From: Desulfobacterales bacterium | GTDB lineage: Bacteria; Desulfobacterota; Desulfobacteria; Desulfobacterales; Desulfobacteraceae | Assembly: GCA_022361135.1 (NCBI GenBank) | Contig: JAKSBM010000780.1 | Location: 1 to 23,495, forward strand | Direction: 5' to 3' | Length of the DNA: 23,495 bases | Part shown: piece by piece, positions 17,242 through 23,495 of the stretch | How positions within the stretch are numbered: the first letter of the stretch is position 1 | Layout: every line of letters starts with the position of its first letter | Program-made: the position numbers and the translations under genes | Notes under the pieces: generated by a model | The model's input: only the letters and a program-made list of their open reading frames with translations | Database searches by the model: none | Told to the model about the DNA's origin: nothing

Positions 17242-18105
17242 CTATACGGCGATGTCAAAACGGATGGCCGGATGGTGCGTGTAATTCAACAATTGCGTAT
17301 CGGTGTGGGTCCAGGAAAAAATCGATTCAAATTCAGGGGTTTCAATGGCGGGCAACTCACCCAGGGGTCTGGCGATCTGGGTTTCCAGACCGGCCACATG
17401 GTTTTCATAGATGTGGGTATCCCCCAGGAACCCCACAAGGCGCCCCTCCTCCAGTCCGGCTTCCCGGGCCAGGAGGCTGAGAAGCAATCCATAACTGGCA
17501 ATGTTAAAGGGCAGTCCCAGGGCCACATCCACGGAGCGCTGGTTCCACATGAGGTTCAACTTCCCCCCCGAGGTGGTCACCTGGAAGGCATAATGACAGG
17601 GGGGAAGCGCCATGCGTTCCAGGTCCATGGGATTCCAGGCCGAAACGATCATCCGCCGGTCGTCGGGGTTGGTCTTCAACATTTTCACCAGCCGCTGGAG
17701 CTGATCCACCCCACCTTCCAGCCGTGTCTGGTAGGATTCGTATCCCGCCCCAAACTGCCGCCACTGGAAACCGTAAATGGGCCCAAGATCCCGCTCTTCC
17801 ATCATCTGCTGTTTCACCTTCTCATCGTGGCCGTAGGGGACGATGTCCGGAGAACACCATTCATCCCAGATGTGATTTTTCCGTTCCTGGAGCCATTTTT
17901 TATCGGTGATTCCCTTGATGAAAAATTCCAGCTCACTGGCAACCAGGGCAAAGGGAACGTACTTGCTGGTCAGCAACGGAAAACCCGTTGACATATCATG
18001 CTCAAACATCATCCCCGAGATCATCAAGGTGTCGATCCCGGTCCGGTTTGATTTCCTCACTCCGTCCTCTAATATCCTCTGGACAATTCGCGTATACTCT
18101 TTCAT
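17242..18105 (-). CDS. thyA: Thymidylate synthase
   Basis: The 287-residue enzyme methylates dUMP to dTMP using methylene-tetrahydrofolate, supplying DNA precursors in the cytoplasm. The catalytic Cys170 lies in ALPPCHY. Other family marks are Arg21 in KSNRTGIDT, LGPIYGFQWRQFGA near 107-120, the DRRMIVSAWNP phosphate-binding segment at 149-159, and NQRSVDVALGLPFNIASYG. The C-terminus ends FDIAV, like the closing loop of ThyA enzymes. AAGGGGG lies about 5 bases before the ATG. It is flanked by gaps of 124 and 516 bases, so it is probably a single-gene unit. No dihydrofolate reductase gene accompanies it. The assignment is secure. Confidence 0.96.
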   Translation of the reverse strand: MKEYTRIVQRILEDGVRKSNRTGIDTLMISGMMFEHDMSTGFPLLTSKYVPFALVASELEFFIKGITDKKWLQERKNHIWDEWCSPDIVPYGHDEKVKQQMMEERDLGPIYGFQWRQFGAGYESYQTRLEGGVDQLQRLVKMLKTNPDDRRMIVSAWNPMDLERMALPPCHYAFQVTTSGGKLNLMWNQRSVDVALGLPFNIASYGLLLSLLAREAGLEEGRLVGFLGDTHIYENHVAGLETQIARPLGELPAIETPEFESIFSWTHTDTQLLNYTHHPAIRFDIAV

Positions 18106-18540
18106 GTATCCCCCTTCCTAAACAACGTATTAAACAGATAAGAACACCTTTATCCTGCATGCCCCGCATTTCTTCACCCCGTTCCGGGGCCGGGCCGGAT
18201 CCACCGTTTCCGGTTTGCTACCCAAATCAAGAATCCATAATCCCCAAAAAGGCGTTCCCACCTTGGGGTGCCCACCAATAAACCATCATATCCATGGGGG
18301 GTCAATACAGTGAAGAATCAGAAAGTGAAAGGCAACCATTCCCATGGTCCATTGTCCCCTTCATCCGAGGAAGCAAAGCCCCCAATGCCAATGGAAACAT
18401 TCCCACGGTCCATGGGAGAACTCCTGTGATAAAACAGTGGCTTCTATTTTCAGATTGGAGAAAAAAATGCGTGGATAATTTGGTAAATATCAAGAAATCC
18501 CATCCCTGTACAGATGAAATTCATGGGAGGCATGGGATGG
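18106..18540. other. Gene-free stretch upstream of thyA
   Basis: I see no convincing gene here. A 63-codon minus-strand frame (18302-18493) resembles nothing known to me. The stretch holds a 16-base near-perfect direct repeat (listed separately), an inverted pair CCATCCC / GGGATGG around 18505-18540, and a CCCCAA / TTGGGG pair around 18243-18270. No clear promoter for thyA was found. Confidence 0.5.
18337..18413. repeat. Pair of 16-base direct repeats, 61 bases apart
   Basis: CATTCCCATGGTCCAT (18337-18352) and CATTCCCACGGTCCAT (18398-18413) differ at a single base. Both lie in the gene-free stretch upstream of thyA. They could be paired binding sites or the residue of a small duplication; nothing else marks them. 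Confidence 0.5.
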
Positions 18541-18568
18541 AAATAAAACGTGCGGCAGAACGCCGCAC
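18541..18568 (-). terminator. Intrinsic terminator of the selD-yedF unit
   Basis: On the minus strand a perfect 7-base GC-rich stem (GTGCGGC / GCCGCAC) with a 5-base loop is followed by GTTTTATTT. It lies about 55 bases beyond the yedF stop and faces the right way. Confidence 0.8.
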
Positions 18569-18621
18569 GGGAATGCCCATCCAGGATATGGGCCGGGGAA
18601 GGCCGTGGGATAAAAAAGAAA

Positions 18622-19254
18622 TTATCCCGGTTGGATCACCTTGTCGGCCAATTGCATGGCCGTGACAATGTCCAGCATATTGGTGGTTTCCCCCACCTGT
18701 TTGGCTTCCAAAAGATTAAAATGGGAAAGACAGGTACCGCAGACCAGAATCCTTACCCCCTGGTGGGCATGGGCCTGAAGATCGGCCAGTACCGATGATC
18801 CCCCAATGGTCATCTTCACCCCATTGTTCACCAAAACGATCTGCCAAAGCTCCTCCCCCATTTCCCCCAGGGTTTTAATGAAGCTTTTCATGAGCTTTTT
18901 GCCCAGCTCGTCATCCCCATGGCCCATGCGGTCCGTGGGAATAAAAACCAGGATTTTTTTGGGGGACTCAAGCCCATTGTCAACCTGGGCTGAAGGTGCT
19001 GGTTGCAGCTCGGGAGCCGGAGCACCGGATTTCAGGGCAATGACTTCAAAATCATTCCCTTCCCCTTCGCTGCGGACCTCATAGCCCTGGAGTCCCAGGA
19101 AGCGGGAAAGATTCTCCACGGCGGCCCCATTGTCCACACGGATGCGCAATCCAAGGGGGGCATCATTGTCCACGGCCTGTTTGGCCTTGAGTACCGGCTC
19201 CGGGCAGGCCAGGCCCCGGGCATCAATTGTCCTTTCCACATCCATTTCCTCCAA
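18622..19254 (-). CDS. yedF: Selenium metabolism protein YedF (TusA-like plus DsrE-like domains)
   Basis: The protein of up to 210 residues joins two sulfur-relay-type domains. The N-terminal TusA-like domain (about residues 1-75) has the Cys motif DARGLACPEPV. The C-terminal DsrE/DsrF-like domain (about 95-205) contains ILVFIPTDRMGHGDDELG and the Cys pair in LVCGTCLSHF. This two-domain form is the YedF protein that occurs beside selD in selenium-using bacteria; it is thought to handle selenium or sulfur in activated form, but its exact reaction is not established. It follows selD after 93 bases and precedes a good terminator. The start may be TTG 19254 or, better by family alignment, ATG 19245, preceded by a close GGAGG. 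Confidence 0.9.
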   Translation of the reverse strand: MEEMDVERTIDARGLACPEPVLKAKQAVDNDAPLGLRIRVDNGAAVENLSRFLGLQGYEVRSEGEGNDFEVIALKSGAPAPELQPAPSAQVDNGLESPKKILVFIPTDRMGHGDDELGKKLMKSFIKTLGEMGEELWQIVLVNNGVKMTIGGSSVLADLQAHAHQGVRILVCGTCLSHFNLLEAKQVGETTNMLDIVTAMQLADKVIQPG

Positions 19255-19347
19255 GGGGTACTTCTAATAATTCAGGATTTTGGCGTGAGTTCAAGGCGCA
19301 GAAATCATGTCAAAAGACAATTATCAGAGGTGGCCCAAGGTATTTAA

Positions 19348-20400
19348 TCAGGCGATAACCACCTGAATCCGTCCGGGATTATTCCCGCAGATTTCCCCCA
19401 CCACGGCGGCATCATCCACCCCGCCCGAAACCAGGGCATCCACCAATTCTTCGGCAGCATCTCCGGGGCAGCCCATGAGCAGGCCCCCCGAGGTCTGGGG
19501 ATCAAAGAGCAGATCCCGGAGCACCGGATCCAAATCCGGGGCCAAATCCACCATATTCTCACGGAACTTCCGATTTCCATAGGCCCCGCCCGGCACAAAG
19601 CCCATGGCGGCAAACTCCATGGCCTGGGGCAGAAGGGGAACCCGGTTTCCATGGACCACGGCCCCGACGCCGGTGTCGGCAACCATCTCGGCCAGGTGTC
19701 CCAAAAGCCCAAATCCGGTGACATCGGTGCAGGCGGTGATATTAAATTCACCCATGATTTCCGCGGCCCTCTTATTCAGGGTGGCCATGAGAGCGGTCAC
19801 CCGGGCAATGGTTTCATCCGAGGCCAGCCCGGCCTTAACCGCCGTATTCACCACACCGGTTCCCAGGGGTTTGGTCAGGATCAACCGATCCCCCACCTGG
19901 AATCCCCGGTTGGCCAGGATCCGGTCGGGATGAACATAACCGGTGACCGAAAGCCCGTACTTGAGCTCGGGATCCTCAATGGAATGGCCGCCCAAAAGCA
20001 CTGCTTCAGCCTCTTCAAGGACTTGAATCCCCCCGGCCAGCACCCGATTCAGCACCCCATGATCCATGGTGGACAAGGGAAATGCCACCAGATTCATGGC
20101 GGTCTTGGGCATCCCGCCCATGGCATAGACATCGGACAGGGCATTGGCCGCTGCAATGCGGCCGAATTCAAAGGGATCATCCACAATGGGGGTGAAAAAG
20201 TCCACGGTCTGGATCAGGGCCAGATCATCGCTGACCCGGTAGACCCCGGCATCATCGGCCGTCCCCAGCCCCACCAACACATTATTATCCAGGGGCACCT
20301 TCAGTCCCCCCAACGCCTTTGCCAGGTCCCCCGGCGGAAGTTTGGCCGCTCAGCCGGCCCCCCGGGTACACTGGGTTAATCGGATGTCTGCCTTGTCCAT
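19348..20400 (-). CDS. selD: Selenide, water dikinase (selenophosphate synthetase), selenocysteine-containing
   Basis: The enzyme makes selenophosphate from selenide and ATP, the selenium donor for selenocysteine and selenouridine synthesis. The reading frame opens at ATG 20400 (AAGGA 6 bases upstream) and meets a UGA at 20350-20352. The residues before it (IRLTQCTRGAG) and after it (AAKLPPGDL) align directly with the N-terminus of E. coli SelD, placing the UGA at residue 17, the catalytic Cys17. It is therefore read as selenocysteine, giving 350 residues. The body contains LGTADDAGVY, the QTVDFFTPIVDDP segment, ANALSDVYAMGG and TDVTGFGLLGH, all family marks. Cys19 of E. coli SelD is replaced by Ala. 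A conventional gene caller would start too late, near 20313. Confidence 0.95.
20310..20345 (-). promoter_or_regulatory. Candidate bacterial SECIS stem-loop in selD
   Basis: Four bases after the UGA the mRNA can pair CCAA with UUGG, and inside that CGCC with GGCG, leaving a 5-base bulge and a G-rich apical segment about 18-32 bases from the UGA. Bacterial SECIS elements sit at this distance and display an apical G-G/U motif. The fold was drawn by hand, so the exact structure is tentative. Confidence 0.4.
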
Positions 20401-20443
20401 GTTTCTGTCCTTAATTATCGTCGGTATCAGCTGAAAACGGGTC

Positions 20444-20472
20444 ATTATTGCCAAAGCCCCGCCATTAATCAA
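20444..20472 (-). promoter_or_regulatory. Candidate selD promoter
   Basis: On the minus strand TTGATT (20467-20472) and AATAAT (20444-20449) are 17 bases apart and lie about 45 bases before the selD start, after the second terminator. This gives selD its own start of transcription, independent of the riboswitch. Confidence 0.5.
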
Positions 20473-20518
20473 ATTCAAAAAACCTTTAACAGAATCCATA
20501 GCCATAGAAAATGGCAAT

Positions 20519-20568
20519 AAAAAAACCGGGACGGAATCAGATGCGCCCAAACATCTGTTCCCTCCCGG
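20519..20568 (-). terminator. Strong intrinsic terminator (second terminator behind the riboswitch)
   Basis: On the minus strand CCGGGA-GGAA-CAGATG pairs with CATCTG-TTCC-TCCCGG, with one mismatch and one bulge and an 8-base loop, followed by seven T residues. It separates the riboswitch region from selD. The plus strand has no T-run, so it works in one direction. Confidence 0.85.
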
Positions 20569-20589
20569 CTTTAAGCTTCCGCTGAAAGG

Positions 20590-20634
20590 TCATAAAGGAG
20601 AAGTGAAAACCCCGTGGCGGAAATAGTACAACAT
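20590..20634 (-). CDS. Possible 14-residue peptide between the two terminators
   Basis: An ATG with AGGGA about 8 bases upstream opens 14 codons (MLYYFRHGVFTSPL) ending in TGA. The stop overlaps the ATG of a further 18-codon frame that ends inside the second terminator. It is the only translatable stretch with a plausible ribosome binding site behind the riboswitch. It may well be chance. Confidence 0.15.
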   Translation of the reverse strand: MLYYFRHGVFTSPL

Positions 20635-20649
20635 GGTACTTTCCCTGGG

Positions 20650-20696
20650 TCCGAAAACACAAAATCCCCGAACCGCTGGGTGCGATCCGGGGATTT
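20650..20696 (-). terminator. Riboswitch terminator (expression platform)
   Basis: On the minus strand a perfect 9-base stem (AAATCCCCG / CGGGGATTT) with a 17-base loop is followed by TGTGTTTT. It lies about 50 bases beyond the cobalamin aptamer. The segment TGCGAT (20721-20726, minus-strand sense) can pair either with ATCGCA at 20735-20740 or with ATCGCA in the terminator loop (20681-20686), giving alternative folds as expected for a riboswitch switching region. Confidence 0.75.
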
Positions 20697-20747
20697 CCCT
20701 TTTATCCTTGGATCCAGAGCATCGCATTACCACGTGCGATCCCTGAC

Positions 20748-20902
20748 TTCATCCGGCAGGTCTTCTGACTCTCGGTTCATCCGCCTGCTGCCCTTCCCGT
20801 CCTAAAACAGTGGTTATGCAACAATTGTCCCCGATCACAGCGGCGGGCCCGTCTCCGATTTTCACGGCGTTCCCTATTAAGCCCCAAGAGGCACCGAACA
20901 AA
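20748..20902 (-). ncRNA. Cobalamin (adenosylcobalamin-type) riboswitch
   Basis: The minus strand carries the ordered hallmarks of the cobalamin aptamer: GGTGCC near the 5' end, TTAATAGGGAA, a GCCCGCCGCTGTGA core, and the B12 box GAGTCAGAAGACCTGCC near the 3' end. The flanks pair as a 9-base P1 helix with G-U pairs (UUUGUUCGG with CCGGAUGAA). The aptamer thus looks complete rather than decayed. Such elements shut down expression when cobalamin is abundant and normally precede B12 synthesis or uptake genes. Here the next gene on the strand is selD, about 350 bases further on and behind two terminators, so no clear target is present. Another B12-related gene could have been lost, or the RNA may itself be the product. 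Confidence 0.93.
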
Positions 20903-20916
20903 TGATGTGAAATAGT

Positions 20917-20943
20917 GCTATACAACTCCCGGAAAAAAGTCAA
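20917..20943 (-). promoter_or_regulatory. Candidate promoter for the riboswitch RNA
   Basis: TTGACT (20938-20943) and TATAGC (20917-20922) are 15 bases apart on the minus strand. The spacing is short, but transcription would begin near 20910, just ahead of the P1 helix at 20902, which is where a riboswitch transcript should start. Confidence 0.4.
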
Positions 20944-20985
20944 GCCATTTTCAGCTTGTTTTTCCACCGAGGGCGTTTTGATTTC

Positions 20986-21007
20986 ACCCCGGGCCGTTAC
21001 CCGGGGT
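20986..21007 (-). repeat. GC-rich hairpin directly after the TPR gene stop
   Basis: A perfect 8-base stem (ACCCCGGG / CCCGGGGT) with a 6-base loop begins at the base after the TPR stop codon. No T-run follows on either strand, so it is more likely an mRNA 3'-end stabiliser or a Rho-independent-like pause site than a true intrinsic terminator. Confidence 0.5.
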
Positions 21008-22306
21008 TCAAAGTGTGCGATAACGGGCCATGGTTGCCAGGACATCGTCCAGCTCCCGTAATTTTTTACCCGCCTCCGGAGCCCGGGCCCGGGGATGCTT
21101 CAATCCCCGTTCCACCCAATCCTGTGCCCCCTGAAGATCACCGGAGCTCAAATGGGCCAGGGCAATGGTATGGTATCTCTCCAGAACCTGTTCCCATGGA
21201 TTCTCCTTTTGCTTCCCATCATCGGCCACCCCCTCCGCCGTTACCCCGACGTCCCCGAGCGTGGCCTCCCGGGTTGCCACCCAGTCGGCCCAGGCCCGGG
21301 CCGCCCTGAGGGGGATATTGCAGGCGGAATAAAGATCGGCCAAAAGTCGGGTTTCATCCGGGGTCAGGGGGGTAAGATAACCATAGACCACCAGAGCGGT
21401 CAGGGCCTGGCGTGGGCCGGATCGATGTTGCCCCCCCCCGGCCTGGAACCGGGTCAACCGGATATGGGCCAGGCTTTTCCACCACTTGGGCTCCAGGGTA
21501 TCTTCCCGGGTGAGGAAAAGGGCATAGTCCAAAGCCCTGTCCATCATCTCCAGGGCCAGGTATTGCTGGAGGAGGATTTCCCGCCATTTTTTCTGTTTCT
21601 TCCCCCGGGTGATCCGGGTGAGCTCTTCAATCCACGGCAGGGCTCCTTCATACCTTTCCAGGGAAAAGAAAACATGGACCAGGGCTTCCTTCCACGGCAG
21701 TTTCATCTCCGGCCCATGGTCCCGGATCAACCCCTGGAATTGGGCCATGGCCCGTTCGAACTGCCCGGCAGCGGAATAACAGGCGGCACTGAAATAAAGG
21801 GTTTCCGCCTTTTTTTCCGGGGCGGTTTCATAGGCCCGGGCAAAGGCCTGCCCCGCCGGGGCCAGCGCTTCCAATTCATACCGGCAGCGGGCCAGGTTGA
21901 ACCAGGCCGAGGACATGTCGGGTTTTTGTTCCAAAGCCTTGGTGAATGCCCGGGCGGCCCGGGTAATGCGATCCCTCCGACCGGGGACCGGGGAGACAAC
22001 CTTTTTTGGGTCCTGGGCACTTTCTTTTTCAGCCGCCTTTGCCTGGGTATCGGGCGGGTCCATCAACAGGGCGTTCCCCAGGATAAAATGGAGATAATAA
22101 TGGGCATGGGGTTTGGCAACGGCCTTTTCCAGAAAGGAAACCGCCTCATTCACCTTTTTCTGTGCCATGAGGAGGCCGGCCTGGTTGGCCATGCGGGATA
22201 CACCCAGGGGCAATCGCTCCGGGGTTGACGCCCATGGGACATTGGTACAAAAAAGGCAAACCATCACTGCCGTGGAAAGGCAGATCCATTGTATGGATTT
22301 CATCAT
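21008..22306 (-). CDS. Secreted TPR-repeat protein of the TonB cluster
   Basis: The 432-residue protein has an N-terminal signal peptide (cleavage probably after PWAS near residue 27), so it is periplasmic or loosely membrane-associated. TPR-like helix pairs run through most of the length, for example ANQAGLLMAQKKVNEAVSFL, AWFNLARCRYELEALAPAGQ and TLYFSAACYSAAGQFERAM. It has no catalytic motif. A TPR gene directly after tonB is found in the TonB2-type clusters of Vibrio, where it supports outer-membrane transport; I infer a similar assembly role here. The ATG overlaps the tonB stop, with GGAGG 7 bases upstream, so translation is coupled. A short low-complexity insert (about residues 80-105) interrupts the repeats. 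Confidence 0.85.
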   Translation of the reverse strand: MMKSIQWICLSTAVMVCLFCTNVPWASTPERLPLGVSRMANQAGLLMAQKKVNEAVSFLEKAVAKPHAHYYLHFILGNALLMDPPDTQAKAAEKESAQDPKKVVSPVPGRRDRITRAARAFTKALEQKPDMSSAWFNLARCRYELEALAPAGQAFARAYETAPEKKAETLYFSAACYSAAGQFERAMAQFQGLIRDHGPEMKLPWKEALVHVFFSLERYEGALPWIEELTRITRGKKQKKWREILLQQYLALEMMDRALDYALFLTREDTLEPKWWKSLAHIRLTRFQAGGGQHRSGPRQALTALVVYGYLTPLTPDETRLLADLYSACNIPLRAARAWADWVATREATLGDVGVTAEGVADDGKQKENPWEQVLERYHTIALAHLSSGDLQGAQDWVERGLKHPRARAPEAGKKLRELDDVLATMARYRTL

Positions 22307-23034
22307 GAATCCCCCTCCAGCTTGAATCGCAGGGTGGTTTTCACCCGGGTGACCACGGTCTGGCCGTCAATGGTCCCGGGCTTGAACTTCCATTGGGAAA
22401 TGCATTTGACCACGGCCTGGTCAAAGACACCCTTGGGTTTGGCCGCCACCACCTGGATATCATCCACCAGGCCATTGGCATTGACCAGGAAACTCACCGT
22501 CACCCAGCCCTGAATTCCCCTGCGACTGGCCCGGATGGGGTAAATGGGCGGCACCTTGACCAGGGCCACCAGGGGAGCGTCCAGCTCGTCGGCCAGGTAA
22601 AAATCCTTCATGGCCGGCCCGGCCATTTCAAACTTGGCCACCGGAGGCAGGGAAAAGGCAAAATCCGTCACCGGCAGGCCGGCATTGAGTTCAAAGGGAA
22701 GGCGCTGGGGGGTGATGTCCGGCCGGGGTTGGGAGGTCTGGATCTGTTTCCTGGGCATGGCCTTGGGGGGCACGGGTTTGGGGGGCTTGGGCCGCTCCTT
22801 CCTCCGGGCCGGGGCCTCCACCCGCTTCACCCGGACCACGGCCATGGCCTGGACATCGTCCAAGCTGTCGGGCCCGTTGGGCACGGCGGAAATCATTCCG
22901 GGCATGATCCCGAACAAAAAAAGATTCAAGCCTGCGGAAAAAAGGATGGCCAGGACCCAAACCAGGATACGGGGCCATTGCCGCCGCTGTTCCGGGGGCA
23001 TGGCCGGGGCCGGAGATGATGAAAAGGCATTCAA
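22303..23034 (-). CDS. tonB: TonB-family energy transducer
   Basis: The 243-residue protein has the TonB plan: a short cytoplasmic N-terminus, one membrane anchor (about residues 22-46), a Pro/Lys-rich periplasmic spacer (RPKPPKPVPPKAMPRK, about 80-97), and a C-terminal TonB domain (about 155-240) with PPIYPIRASRRGIQGWVTV and ISQWKFKPGTIDGQ. It passes proton-motive energy from ExbB/ExbD to outer-membrane receptors. The start shown is TTG, 3 bases after the exbD stop, with GGGGGAG about 9 bases upstream; an internal ATG at codon 12 is a weaker alternative. It sits between exbD and the TPR gene with essentially no gaps. The transported ligand is unknown; the cobalamin riboswitch nearby makes B12 one candidate. 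Confidence 0.92.
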   Translation of the reverse strand: MNAFSSSPAPAMPPEQRRQWPRILVWVLAILFSAGLNLFLFGIMPGMISAVPNGPDSLDDVQAMAVVRVKRVEAPARRKERPKPPKPVPPKAMPRKQIQTSQPRPDITPQRLPFELNAGLPVTDFAFSLPPVAKFEMAGPAMKDFYLADELDAPLVALVKVPPIYPIRASRRGIQGWVTVSFLVNANGLVDDIQVVAAKPKGVFDQAVVKCISQWKFKPGTIDGQTVVTRVKTTLRFKLEGDS

Positions 23035-23037
23035 GGA

Positions 23038-23457
23038 TCAGGCTCCCCCGGGACGGCTGGCGGCGATGGAGACGTTCTCAGCCCCGGCCAGCTTACAGGC
23101 ATCCATCACCGTGATCACCAAACCGGTCTTGCTGTCCTTGTCCGCCACGATGACCACATTCCCATCGGGATTCTCCGCCAGGGCCCGCTCCACATTGGCC
23201 CGCACCGCCCGGACATCGATCTCCCGGCGATCCAGGTGGATGGTGTTGTCCCGGGTGATGCCGATGAGCAGGGTATTGGCGGTTTTTCCCACGGCAGTGG
23301 CCGCAGAGGGCCGGCTGATGTCCACCCCGGTCTCCTTGATGAAGGAGGTGGTGACCAGGAAGAAAATCAACAAGATAAAGACCATGTCAATGAGGGGGGC
23401 GATATTGAGTTCCAAACTTTGCTTATTGGCCCTGCGGGCCGCAGATATGTTCAGCAT
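23038..23457 (-). CDS. exbD: ExbD/TolR-family biopolymer transport protein
   Basis: The 139-residue protein has one N-terminal membrane helix (about residues 19-38) carrying the conserved proton-pathway Asp24 in PLIDMVFILLIFF. A periplasmic domain with NPDGNVVIVADKDSKTG follows. With ExbB it forms the proton-driven motor that energises TonB. AGGAGGG lies 5 bases before the ATG, which is a strong ribosome binding site. It starts 11 bases after the upstream exbB-like gene and ends 3 bases before tonB. Given tonB next door, ExbD is preferred over TolR. Confidence 0.93.
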   Translation of the reverse strand: MLNISAARRANKQSLELNIAPLIDMVFILLIFFLVTTSFIKETGVDISRPSAATAVGKTANTLLIGITRDNTIHLDRREIDVRAVRANVERALAENPDGNVVIVADKDSKTGLVITVMDACKLAGAENVSIAASRPGGA

Positions 23458-23468
23458 GGGAACCCTCC

Positions 23469-23495
23469 TTATATGTAGCGCCGCAGGTACATGCC
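23469..23495 (-). CDS. exbB: C-terminal end of an ExbB/TolQ-like protein (partial)
   Basis: Only the last eight codons (GMYLRRYI) and a TAA stop are inside the window. Identity is inferred from position: an exbB-like gene almost always directly precedes exbD, and the 11-base gap contains the exbD ribosome binding site. The sequence itself is too short to identify the family. Confidence 0.5.
   Translation of the reverse strand, partial: GMYLRRYI

Noticed and set aside
18302..18493. A 63-codon minus-strand frame in the gap upstream of thyA
   Set aside because: No recognisable family, no clear ribosome binding site, and it covers the direct repeats; probably chance.
18106..18621. Search for a tRNA-Sec (selC) or other tRNA near selD
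   Set aside because: No cloverleaf-like arrangement, GTTCGA-type T-loop or CCA-ended acceptor stem was seen in the gene-free stretches.
20350..20550. A separate 66-codon frame upstream of selD ending in LTQCTRGAG
   Set aside because: Its last 16 codons are the true N-terminus of SelD up to the selenocysteine UGA; the earlier codons cover the promoter and terminator region.
20650..20902. Riboswitch as the regulator of selD
   Set aside because: A second strong terminator (20519-20568) and a separate promoter-like sequence (20444-20472) lie between it and selD, and selD is not a known cobalamin-controlled gene.
1064..23034. Many long plus-strand frames (for example 2196-3308, 3350-4513, 6494-7849, 21095-22228), rich in Gly, His, Pro and Gln
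   Set aside because: They lie opposite well-supported genes and have the repetitive composition expected when high-GC coding DNA is read on the wrong strand.

Overview
Almost every real gene in this window reads on the minus strand, so transcription runs from high to low coordinates. The likely source is a free-living Gram-negative bacterium, most plausibly an anaerobic deltaproteobacterium (Desulfobacterota). That is an inference from gene content: an ExbB/ExbD/TonB/TPR cluster, a selenocysteine-containing SelD beside YedF, multi-receiver histidine kinases, a TolC efflux set and a high-GC genome. No rRNA, tRNA, CRISPR array or insertion sequence was seen.

Layout from the high end down. (1) 23495-21008: energy transduction genes exbB (last codons only), exbD, tonB and a secreted TPR protein, packed or overlapping. 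(2) 20943-20518: a complete cobalamin riboswitch with its own promoter-like sequence and two successive intrinsic terminators, but no recognisable gene to control. (3) 20472-18541: selD, with an in-frame UGA at the catalytic position, then yedF and a clear terminator. (4) 18105-15432: thyA and an acyl-CoA synthetase; the synthetase ribosome binding site lies in a long inverted repeat. (5) 15260-9562: five tightly packed signalling genes behind a good sigma70-type promoter: hybrid kinase (REC-PAS-HK-REC), lone receiver, REC-kinase, membrane kinase and OmpR-type regulator. (6) 9403-5600: two ion or solute transporters, a CPA2/Kef-type antiporter with RCK domains and an SLC13/DASS permease with two RCK_C-like domains. 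(7) 5500-1: an efflux operon of TetR regulator, TolC, HlyD-type adaptor and two ABC-2 permeases. The second permease runs off the window, and no ATPase is visible.

How the parts may work together. The TonB block would power outer-membrane uptake of large ligands such as cobalamin or siderophores, which fits the riboswitch lying directly behind it. SelD and YedF serve selenium metabolism, and SelD itself appears to need selenocysteine. The signalling block may control the transporters downstream, but that rests on position only. The most unusual element is the stranded cobalamin riboswitch, which looks like either a regulated small RNA or the remnant of a lost B12 gene.
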